Source: Flavobacterium sp. (GTDB lineage: Bacteria > Bacteroidota > Bacteroidia > Flavobacteriales > Flavobacteriaceae). From it: a stretch of 43,933 nucleotides of DNA. The notes below the pieces were generated by a model that made no database searches, was not told the DNA's origin, and saw only the letters and a list, made by a program, of their open reading frames with translations. The stretch spans positions 1 through 43,933 of the forward strand of contig NZ_PNNA01000045.1 of the NCBI RefSeq assembly GCF_013823965.1, in the 5' to 3' direction. Both the position numbers and the translations under genes were made by a program. Numbering within the stretch: the stretch's first letter is position 1; the number at the start of each line of letters is the position of its first letter. Below are positions 17,747 to 26,382 of the stretch, piece by piece.

Positions 17747-19719
17747 TTGATGTAGATTTTAAATGTTGATCCTGAATCTGGTGTGCTATTGGTGGTTATT
17801 TTTCCACCCATAGTCTCTATTTGATTTCGTGTTATGAACAGTCCCATTCCTCTGGCATCTGAATTAGTATGGAATGTTTTGTACATGCCAAAAAGCTTTT
17901 CTCCATTCTTTTCCATATCAATTCCTATCCCGTTGTCAGCAATTTCGAGAACATCTTTTTTGCTTTCTTTGTATAATTTTATGGTTATGATTGGTTTTCG
18001 TTGTGGATGTCGGTATCGAATGGCATTCGAAATTAAATTATAAAGAATGCTTTCCAAATAAGCTGAATTATAATTGATTATTGCGTCTTCTGGTACGTCG
18101 ATGATGAAGGTGGCGTTGCTCAATTCTATTTGTTCGTAAAGAACTTCCTGTGTTTTGACGATGTATTCCTTCAAGTTCAATGGCGCAATCACCAAACTCA
18201 AATTTGCATTTACATTTACCACTTCATTGAGATGGCTCATTGTTTCGTTCAGCGAATTGGAAACGGATTTGAGCAAATTCATCATTTCGTTTCGTTCTTC
18301 TTCTGATTCTGTTGACTCAATCAAAGAGATGATGGCTTCAATGTTGCTCGTGTGTGATCTCAAATTATGGGAAACAATATAAGAGAAATTGAGTAATCTT
18401 TTATTTTGCTCGGTGACTAATTGCAGTGAAATTTTTAAGTCTTCTTCAGATTCTTTATCGGTGGTAATGTCCTTGAAAAAAACAATATGACTTTTAGGTT
18501 CATCCCCATTTTCTTTTAGCGGATAAACAGTCAAGTTTACCCAAATATATTTTCCGGTTTTAGTGAGGGATCTTTTTTCCGATACGAACTCAGCAATTTT
18601 GCCATTGTTGAGTTTTTTAATGTTTTTCAATATTTTCCCCACATCGTCAGGATGGATAATGCTCTTGACGCTTTTTTCTTTCATTTCATCTAATGGAAAG
18701 CCCAACATTTCGCAACATTTGTGATTGGCGTCGATAAAATAGCCGGTTTGTGCATCAATAATTGCAAAACCTATTGTTGCTTGATCAAAAATGGTCTTGA
18801 ATTTCATTTCGTTTTTTAAGAGTATTGTCTCTTGTTCTTTTAACAAAATTCTCAATTCTTCCGGTTTTCGCAGTAATTTTGCCGTCAAGAAACCAAACAG
18901 GATTGCTATTGTAATACATAAAATAGAACTCAGTAGGATGGGAGTGTATAGGATGTTTTGTTTTTTGGCAATTAAATAAAGTACGCTGTCACTATCGGTT
19001 ATGGGCTTGGATACATAGTATCTGTTGGATAAATCTGTTTTTGTGGGAAGAAAAAATTGCTCTTCAGAAGTATACGGATCCTTCTTCGAAAGCTGGAAAT
19101 AATAGTTCGATTGATCAGCAGCATCAATCCCGGAAAATTTCAATAAAGTTTCTAACTTGATGACAACCGCCGTAAATCCCCAAAACTTGTTGTTATTGTA
19201 TATAGGAAGCCTACCCACATAGCCAATTCCTCCTTGTCTTAATTCAAGTGGGCCTGCAAAATAAATTTTATTAATTTCAACGGCTTTTTTGGCTCCTTTT
19301 TTTAACTCCTTGGAATGAAAAATATTCAAATTTAATACCGCTTCATTGCCTTTCAAAGGATAGACGTACTTGATTACGCCATTTGGAACTAATTCAACCA
19401 CACTGACTATGGGGTTTGAATCTACTAATCGTTTGCCGATTGTGTTGAAATTCCTGGGGATTCCTTCATTATCAAGTGTTAGGGCAAGTGAAACAGATGT
19501 GGTATAACAGTTCTTTAAGCTTTGCTCGATATTCTGGTAAACCCCTGTCAGAATGGAATTCATTTCATTTTGTTCCTTTTCTCTTTGGATTTGATTTCGA
19601 AGAAGACTTACGGTAACGATGGCAATACTAAGAACAAAAAATAACAAAAACCCAGAAAAATTAGGCCTGACAGCAAACCAGTTTATGAAATCAGGCCAAA
19701 ATTCTCTTTCTTTTTTCAT
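17743..19719 (-). CDS. Membrane sensor histidine kinase, CHASE + one PAS, cassette A
   Basis: 658 residues, the shortest of the three and first in transcription order. Transmembrane helix about 20-42; CHASE1-like sensor about 65-236 (YPLKGNEAVLNLNIF, GGIGYVGRLPIY); transmembrane helix about 260-283; a single PAS near 303-425 (IFDQATIGFAIIDAQTGYF); HisKA His451 in IVSHNLRSHTSN; HATPase_c to the end (IADNGIGIDMEKNGEKLFG, RGMGLFITRNQIETMGG). The sensor is most like that of kinase C, while part of the ATPase domain is nearly identical in DNA to kinase B. It is translationally coupled to the receiver at 17348. Confidence 0.95.
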   Translation of the reverse strand: MKKEREFWPDFINWFAVRPNFSGFLLFFVLSIAIVTVSLLRNQIQREKEQNEMNSILTGVYQNIEQSLKNCYTTSVSLALTLDNEGIPRNFNTIGKRLVDSNPIVSVVELVPNGVIKYVYPLKGNEAVLNLNIFHSKELKKGAKKAVEINKIYFAGPLELRQGGIGYVGRLPIYNNNKFWGFTAVVIKLETLLKFSGIDAADQSNYYFQLSKKDPYTSEEQFFLPTKTDLSNRYYVSKPITDSDSVLYLIAKKQNILYTPILLSSILCITIAILFGFLTAKLLRKPEELRILLKEQETILLKNEMKFKTIFDQATIGFAIIDAQTGYFIDANHKCCEMLGFPLDEMKEKSVKSIIHPDDVGKILKNIKKLNNGKIAEFVSEKRSLTKTGKYIWVNLTVYPLKENGDEPKSHIVFFKDITTDKESEEDLKISLQLVTEQNKRLLNFSYIVSHNLRSHTSNIEAIISLIESTESEEERNEMMNLLKSVSNSLNETMSHLNEVVNVNANLSLVIAPLNLKEYIVKTQEVLYEQIELSNATFIIDVPEDAIINYNSAYLESILYNLISNAIRYRHPQRKPIITIKLYKESKKDVLEIADNGIGIDMEKNGEKLFGMYKTFHTNSDARGMGLFITRNQIETMGGKITTNSTPDSGSTFKIYIK

Positions 19720-19965
19720 ATATAATGTTTATTTATTAGTACTGCCATTTCTTAAATAAATATAAACTTAATATTTTTTTAATTAGTATAGGTGTTTTGA
19801 ATAAAATTATTTTAGAATATAAATTAAAGATTAGCATCACATTCTTGGTTTATACTTTCATTTTCAGAATAGTAACAGCATAATTAAGTTAATTGTTTTT
19901 GCAAAGTTTTAATTTCATCATCCAGTTTTAATGTTTGTGTATAACCCGAAATTTTGCTAAAACAA

Positions 19966-19993
19966 AAAGCCAGTATGTCGACATACTGGCTTT
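19966..19993 (-). terminator. Terminator of the beta-propeller lipoprotein gene
   Basis: A perfect 28-bp palindrome, AAAGCCAGTATGTC followed directly by its complement, lies 22 bases past the stop at 20016. A T-tract follows on the minus strand. It separates this gene from the kinase A transcription unit. Confidence 0.88.
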
Positions 19994-20015
19994 AAAATTG
20001 ATAATTGTGTGTTTT

Positions 20016-21026
20016 TTAATCCACGATTAAGGGTTGTACTCTCCAGATATCGGTATATGGATATGAAAAAGCAGATTGTTCTTGGCTTATGTTATTTGAT
20101 GATGTTTTTGCAAACATAGTTGCAATTTTATTATTTGTAATCTTTTCAGGTTGACGTGCACCTGCTGTTGACGCAAAATAAATATTACCATCAACTCCCC
20201 AAAAAGGTTGAGTTTCATTTGAATCTCCACTAGTTATTTGAGTTAAAGAAGTACCATTGATTTTCATTACAAAAAGATGGCTAAATTTGTCTTTTGTACC
20301 AATATAAACTACGTGTTTTCCGTCTGGAGAATAGGCTCCATTTGTAGAATGCTGTTCTCCAGTAGTAATTTGTGTACTTTGAAATGATTTTAAATCCAGT
20401 TCAAACAATTGGTAAAAATCTCCTGATAACTTGGTGTATAATAACTTGTCACCTTTAGCGCTCCATTTAGGATTGATACCTTCTGAAAGTACTGTAAAAC
20501 TACTTCCATCCTTGTTGACTAAACAAATATTACGGGTACCTTGCAAAGTGGTAGTTAACACAATTTTTTTACCGTCTGGCGACATGCTTGCATCTGCATC
20601 AAAATCACCGTATGCATTTTGCCCGATGTAAGTCAATCCTAATTTATTGGTGCTTGTTACTGCTATTGTTGGTTTTGAAGCATAATAAGTAAAAATAAAG
20701 TTCTCATTGTCAATCCAAGAGGGTCTGTCTGTTTTGTTTCCAATTAAAGGAGTAAATCCTGGAAGCATAACATCATTTTTTAATCTAATGCTCCATTTGT
20801 TGTAATTTTCATTAGCATCATCTCTTATTACATATAACAACTTTTTGCCATTAGGAGACAAACAAGGTTGAAATTCGGCAACAACATCATCAGTAATTCT
20901 TACCAATTCTTTTGCACTGGCAGTAACTTGGGGTCCAGATAATTTGACGGCAACGGGCTTGGAAGTTGCGCATGAATTTAAAATTGAAGCCGCAATCAAA
21001 CTAGATAAAATAATTTTTGCTTTCAT
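20016..21026 (-). CDS. Lipoprotein with TolB/PD40-like beta-propeller
   Basis: 336 residues. The signal peptide ends in a lipobox, LNSC, with Cys19, so it is a predicted lipoprotein. The body consists of repeated PD40/WD40-like blades with the characteristic phrases CLSPNGKKLLYV, SMSPDGKKIVLT, KWSAKGDKLLYT, AYSPDGKHVVYIG and FWGVDGNIYFAS, spaced by 40-60 residues, as in TolB and DPP-IV-type propellers. There is no peptidase domain. It is probably a binding or scaffold protein of the periplasm or outer membrane. It is monocistronic, with its own TATATTTG box and terminator, and two upstream direct repeats suggest regulation. Confidence 0.85.
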   Translation of the reverse strand: MKAKIILSSLIAASILNSCATSKPVAVKLSGPQVTASAKELVRITDDVVAEFQPCLSPNGKKLLYVIRDDANENYNKWSIRLKNDVMLPGFTPLIGNKTDRPSWIDNENFIFTYYASKPTIAVTSTNKLGLTYIGQNAYGDFDADASMSPDGKKIVLTTTLQGTRNICLVNKDGSSFTVLSEGINPKWSAKGDKLLYTKLSGDFYQLFELDLKSFQSTQITTGEQHSTNGAYSPDGKHVVYIGTKDKFSHLFVMKINGTSLTQITSGDSNETQPFWGVDGNIYFASTAGARQPEKITNNKIATMFAKTSSNNISQEQSAFSYPYTDIWRVQPLIVD

Positions 21027-21048
21027 ATATGTGTTTTTGGTTTATTGA

Positions 21049-21056
21049 CAAATATA
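21049..21056 (-). promoter_or_regulatory. Promoter -7 box of the propeller lipoprotein gene
   Basis: The minus strand reads TATATTTG (TAnnTTTG), ending 22 bases before the ATG at 21026. Direct repeats at 21094-21122 lie about 40-65 bases further upstream. Confidence 0.6.
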
Positions 21057-21093
21057 ATTAAAAATTCCAAGAAACCTTTTCTTTGTAAAAAAT

Positions 21094-21122
21094 TGTTAAT
21101 TCTAAGCAAAAAGTGTTAATTC
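21094..21122 (-). repeat. Two 9-bp direct repeats upstream of the propeller lipoprotein gene
   Basis: TGTTAATTC occurs at 21094-21102 and again at 21114-21122, a 20-bp period that puts both copies on nearly the same DNA face. The pair sits upstream of the -7 box, a position typical of an activator site. It also lies just after the uvrB stop. Confidence 0.45.
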
Positions 21123-21134
21123 ATCTACTTTTAA

Positions 21135-23123
<1,989 letters not shown>

Positions 23124-23142
23124 TTACTAGTGTTCAGAAGTG

Positions 23143-23150
23143 CAAAGTTA
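23143..23150 (-). promoter_or_regulatory. Promoter -7 box of uvrB
   Basis: The minus strand reads TAACTTTG, 19 bases before the uvrB ATG. A second TTTG immediately precedes it. No LexA-type palindrome was recognised. Confidence 0.55.
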
Positions 23151-23195
23151 CAAAGGAAATCCTGAAAAAACAGGTTGGGGAAATGTAAAACTTTC

Positions 23196-23258
23196 GCTCC
23201 TCAAAGTCTCCGACTTTGAGGATGTGTTCGTCAGTCTTCGACTGACATAGAAATTATA
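23196..23258. repeat. Two-hairpin dispersed element, copy 1
   Basis: Contains two perfect hairpins with TCC or TTC loops: CCTCAAAGTC/GACTTTGAGG (23199-23221) and GTCAGTC/GACTGAC (23230-23246), ending in GACATAGAAATTATA. A decayed relative lies at 35364-35434. It is in the uvrB/zinc-ribbon spacer and has no T-run, so it is not a standard terminator. Confidence 0.6.
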
Positions 23259-23321
23259 TCAATGTAAAACAAAATCGGTTGGAAACTTAAAGTTACTACT
23301 GCTTAGTTAGTTAGCTTGGTG

Positions 23322-23591
23322 TTAAAACCAATAATCATTCATTTCTTTTAAAAATTTTGGGTCTTTTATTGGCCATTTTGAACTCAAAACCGAATCTATT
23401 CCACATTTCGCGCATAAAGCTGTTTCTTCATAATCGTTTTCTTCAATCCGATCTAAGATTTCTTTTGGAGAAAAAGTTTCCATACAATAGAAGCATCCAC
23501 ATAATTCAGTTTCTATTATTTCTTTTTTATGTCTAGAGCAACCTTTGTGAGCTAATTTTAAAAAATCTATTTCGTATTTTGATTGAATCAT
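23322..23591 (-). CDS. Small cysteine-rich protein, predicted zinc ribbon, function unknown
   Basis: 89 residues, cytoplasmic (no signal peptide or membrane helix). Possible metal ligands are Cys18, His21, Cys31, Cys33, Cys36 (ELCGCFYCMETF) and a C-terminal CxxC at Cys60 and Cys63 (TALCAKCGIDSVLSSKWP). The GCFYC ... ALCxxCGIDSV pattern belongs to a widespread uncharacterised bacterial family, so this is a real gene despite its size. No functional hint comes from its neighbours; it stands alone between uvrB and rlmF with 185 bp upstream and 198 bp downstream. No clear promoter box was found. Confidence 0.78.
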   Translation of the reverse strand: MIQSKYEIDFLKLAHKGCSRHKKEIIETELCGCFYCMETFSPKEILDRIEENDYEETALCAKCGIDSVLSSKWPIKDPKFLKEMNDYWF

Positions 23592-23776
23592 AATTTTTTA
23601 CTCAATTTAGTTAAGTTTGCTGGTAACTTATATGTAGGTCTTATAAAGCCAATCTTGTATCCCTAAAATTGGGCAGCTTTGTCTAATAAACGTCAGGCTT
23701 TATTTTTATTCAAATACATAAAAAAATATTACAAAATTATGTAGTAAAAGTATTTCAAATGCACAAAATGAGTTGT

Positions 23777-24727
23777 TTATTCTTCAAACTTCCAGTTCCT
23801 CTGTTGTGTTTCCGTTTGAAACGTCCAAGCCAGGATTCGGATGGTTTTTTGGCCTTGTGCCATATCGATGGTTTTTACGGCTACCGGATTTACTTTGTTC
23901 AGGGTTTTGTATAAACTGGAAAGATTTTCTTTTTTGGAAACCAAAGTCGTAAACCAAAGACATTGCATTGGGTATTTAGCACTTTCGAAAATCATTTGGG
24001 TGATGAAACCCAGTTCGCCGCCATCGCACCACAATTCAGCTTTCTGTCCGCCAAAATTCAGCACTGGTTTTGAAGTTCGGGTATTTTCTAAATTATTAAT
24101 TTTCCTGATGGAGCTTTTCGTGGCTTCTTCAGGAGAGGAATGAAATGGCGGATTGCAAATCGTGAGCGAAAATCGATCTTCGGGCGTGATGATGTTTTTG
24201 AAAATAAAACGTGATTCGGTTTGCAATTGTAGACTGATGAAATCCATCAATTTCGGGTTGTCTTCAATAATTTTTTTGCAATTTTGAATGGCTTTTTCGT
24301 CAATTTCTGTTCCAACAAATGACCAACCGTAAACGGAATTCCCCAAAATTGGATAAATACAATTGGCCCCAATGCCAATATCCAAAACCTGAACGTTTTC
24401 ACCTTCGGGTATGATGCCGTTGTTGTTGGAAGCCAACAAATCGGCGACATAATGGATGTAATCCATGCGACCAGGAATTGGGGGACAAAGATAATTTTCC
24501 GGAATATCCCAATTTTTGATGTCATAATCAGCAATCAACAAGGCTTTATTGAGTATTTTTACGGCTTTGGGATTGCTGAAATCAATGGTTTTTATTTGGT
24601 GTTCATTGATTGCCACAAAGTTTTGAAGTTCAGGACAAGTGGTGATTAATGCTTCAAAATTATATCCCAAACGGTGTTGATTTCTGGGATGTAAATTGGT
24701 TTTTTCGATGATCGGTTTCAGTTTCAT
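23777..24727 (-). CDS. rlmF: 23S rRNA (adenine(1618)-N(6))-methyltransferase
   Basis: SAM-dependent enzyme methylating A1618 of 23S rRNA (formerly YbiN). 316 residues. The start MKLKPIIEKTNLHPRNQHR fits the family's N-terminus, where HPRNxH is conserved. The SAM-binding motif is VLDIGIGANCIYPILG (about residues 113-128), and the amino-methyltransferase catalytic motif is NPPFHSSPEEA. The substrate region (NFGGQKAELWCDGGELGFI) is also family-typical. It is monocistronic with a TATCTTTG box only 16 bases upstream of the ATG. Confidence 0.95.
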   Translation of the reverse strand: MKLKPIIEKTNLHPRNQHRLGYNFEALITTCPELQNFVAINEHQIKTIDFSNPKAVKILNKALLIADYDIKNWDIPENYLCPPIPGRMDYIHYVADLLASNNNGIIPEGENVQVLDIGIGANCIYPILGNSVYGWSFVGTEIDEKAIQNCKKIIEDNPKLMDFISLQLQTESRFIFKNIITPEDRFSLTICNPPFHSSPEEATKSSIRKINNLENTRTSKPVLNFGGQKAELWCDGGELGFITQMIFESAKYPMQCLWFTTLVSKKENLSSLYKTLNKVNPVAVKTIDMAQGQKTIRILAWTFQTETQQRNWKFEE

Positions 24728-24743
24728 TTTCTTAAATTCGATG

Positions 24744-24751
24744 CAAAGATA
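24744..24751 (-). promoter_or_regulatory. Promoter -7 box of rlmF
   Basis: The minus strand reads TATCTTTG, ending 16 bases before the ATG. The implied leader is about 10 nt and lacks a Shine-Dalgarno sequence. Confidence 0.6.
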
Positions 24752-24803
24752 GTTGAAAAAAAGAATTTTAAATTTTCCACATATATTTAAAGTCTGGACT
24801 TGA

Positions 24804-25466
24804 TTAATCCCAGCATTCCATCATCAACAAATCGCCTTGGTCGTGTTCTATGACCACCAATCCGTCTTCCTTGACGTGATTGCTGCTTCCGGTTCTGTAG
24901 CCAATGGTTAGATTGTCATTTTTCAATGGATAAAATAAGTTTTCGGAGTGTATTCCTGTTACGTGGCCTATTGGAATTAAAGAAATGGGCGTATTTTTTG
25001 GATACCATTTTTCGTATTTTTTTGGCAGCAAAAAAATTTTGGAATGGTCATCGAGCATCACAATTTTTAATAAATTGCGGTATTGTGTTATATTGGTTAT
25101 GTTGGTTATGGTATGATCGGCACGTTTTCCGGTTGCCCAAACCACGTTTGCGGCTGGTATTTTTCGTTCTATAAGATAATCGAATGCTTTTTCTAAATCG
25201 GTTTTGTTTTGGTCTGGTGTATGCACAATTTCTAGGGGAAATTGTTTTTCCTTGTAATAATTGGGATCAAAACCTCTGTCAAAATCTCCCAGCAACACAT
25301 CGACTTTTATGCCCAATTCCAAAACGCGTTCCATTGCCGAGTCTAATACAATGACTAATGGTGACCATTCGAGTAGTTGTCCCAATAATTCGATGGTACA
25401 GGAAGCGCCGTTGGCAATGATTAATGCCGGTTCTTGGTCATCGCGAACGATATGGTGTGAAGACAT
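24804..25466 (-). CDS. Thiamine pyrophosphokinase (thiamine diphosphokinase)
   Basis: Transfers pyrophosphate from ATP to thiamine, giving thiamine diphosphate. 220 residues, normal for the family. The N-terminal catalytic domain shows ALIIANGASC, VIVLDSAMERVLELGIKVDVLLGDFD (the GDxD metal site) and the TPDQNKTDLEKAFDYL stretch, followed by GKRADHTITNI, where R and DH contact the substrates. The C-terminal thiamine-binding beta-domain ends with GLVVIEHDQGDLLMM. It has no visible riboswitch in its 89-bp leader region. It is followed on the same strand by rlmF, 76 bp away, which has its own promoter box. Confidence 0.92.
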   Translation of the reverse strand: MSSHHIVRDDQEPALIIANGASCTIELLGQLLEWSPLVIVLDSAMERVLELGIKVDVLLGDFDRGFDPNYYKEKQFPLEIVHTPDQNKTDLEKAFDYLIERKIPAANVVWATGKRADHTITNITNITQYRNLLKIVMLDDHSKIFLLPKKYEKWYPKNTPISLIPIGHVTGIHSENLFYPLKNDNLTIGYRTGSSNHVKEDGLVVIEHDQGDLLMMECWD

Positions 25467-25502
25467 AATTAATTGTGAATTACGAATTGAAAATTACGAA
25501 TG

Positions 25503-25510
25503 CAAAGATA
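25503..25510 (-). promoter_or_regulatory. Promoter -7 box of thiamine pyrophosphokinase gene
   Basis: The minus strand reads TATCTTTG, ending 36 bases before the ATG at 25466. It is followed by an AATTCGTAATTCACAATT-like AT-rich leader. Confidence 0.55.
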
Positions 25511-25555
25511 GTGATTCATAACTCGGAATTTGTAATGAACAGCTGGATTAACTCC

Positions 25556-26377
25556 TTATTGTACCTCGTAATTTTTGGTATCGGCTTCGCATAGCGAGAA
25601 ATATCCCAAAGCATAATTGTCAAAATTCGTGGTATTTATGATGTTGCCTCTCACGGTTGCGGCCGGAGATTGAAATGGTGCTCCATTGCTACTGCCAGCA
25701 ATACTGACTAAAACTTTGATGTAATTAGAGTATGTTTTGGAAATTCCGAAATGGGTTATCGTTATTTTGTCGCCAGCTTTTAATTCATCATTTTGGGAAG
25801 CACTAAAAAATTCATTCCCTTGAAAAAAGGTGTCTTCGCCTGCATAATAATTGTTTACCAATGGGTTTTGATATTTGTATCCAAATAAATAATAATTGTC
25901 TTCTGTGGCTGGATCGTTGAAATAGGCTTTTATTTCTATGGTTTTTCCGTCAAATCCGCCGAGGTTGTTTTGTGTGACTTTAGTTATTGGGGCCACTGGT
26001 TTCAGGGTTTCCGTGGCGGTATAAGTTTGACCGTTGCTAATAACCGTCAAAGTGTAAGTTTCATTGATTACGGGTATAAAATTGGAGCAAAAATATTCGC
26101 CCGTATTTGGATTTTCGACAAAATTAAAAGTAATATTGGAACTGTTTTTAATAAAAACTGTTGCTCTAGAAACTTTTGGCATTACACGGTCGTAATAGTT
26201 TGTGGTTGTTGTTAGTTTTATTTTTTGCTCATTTCCTGATGTTCCTTTGTACCAGTTTATAGTCGCTTCTATGACTAGTTTTGGTGGAGCGGTATTCAAA
26301 TCGACATCAATAACATCCTCACATCCATTGAAAAGCACAGCCATTGCAATCACTAAAAATAGTTGTATTTTTTTCAT
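25556..26377 (-). CDS. DUF4249 family lipoprotein
   Basis: 273 residues. A lipoprotein signal peptide ends in FNGC with Cys19, followed by EDVIDVDLNTAPPKLVIEA, the characteristic start of DUF4249. The rest is beta-rich (VSRATVFIKN, NETYTLTVISNGQTYTATETL, YFNDPATEDNYYLFGY), consistent with an immunoglobulin-like extracellular fold. The ATG is five bases after the stop of the TonB-dependent receptor gene, so the two form an operon. DUF4249 proteins are typically encoded next to TonB receptors in Bacteroidota and are thought to act as surface partners of the receptor, perhaps in place of SusD. The ligand is unknown. Confidence 0.9.
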   Translation of the reverse strand: MKKIQLFLVIAMAVLFNGCEDVIDVDLNTAPPKLVIEATINWYKGTSGNEQKIKLTTTTNYYDRVMPKVSRATVFIKNSSNITFNFVENPNTGEYFCSNFIPVINETYTLTVISNGQTYTATETLKPVAPITKVTQNNLGGFDGKTIEIKAYFNDPATEDNYYLFGYKYQNPLVNNYYAGEDTFFQGNEFFSASQNDELKAGDKITITHFGISKTYSNYIKVLVSIAGSSNGAPFQSPAATVRGNIINTTNFDNYALGYFSLCEADTKNYEVQ

Positions 26378-26382
26378 TTTGA

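Noticed and set aside
23196..23258. Double hairpin as Rho-independent terminator of the zinc-ribbon gene
   Set aside because: There is no T-run after either stem, and a relative exists at another place in the window, so a dispersed repeat is more likely.
25467..25555. TPP riboswitch before thiamine pyrophosphokinase
   Set aside because: The leader is at most about 36 nt after the -7 box and lacks the conserved CUGAGA/ACCUGA-type sequences.
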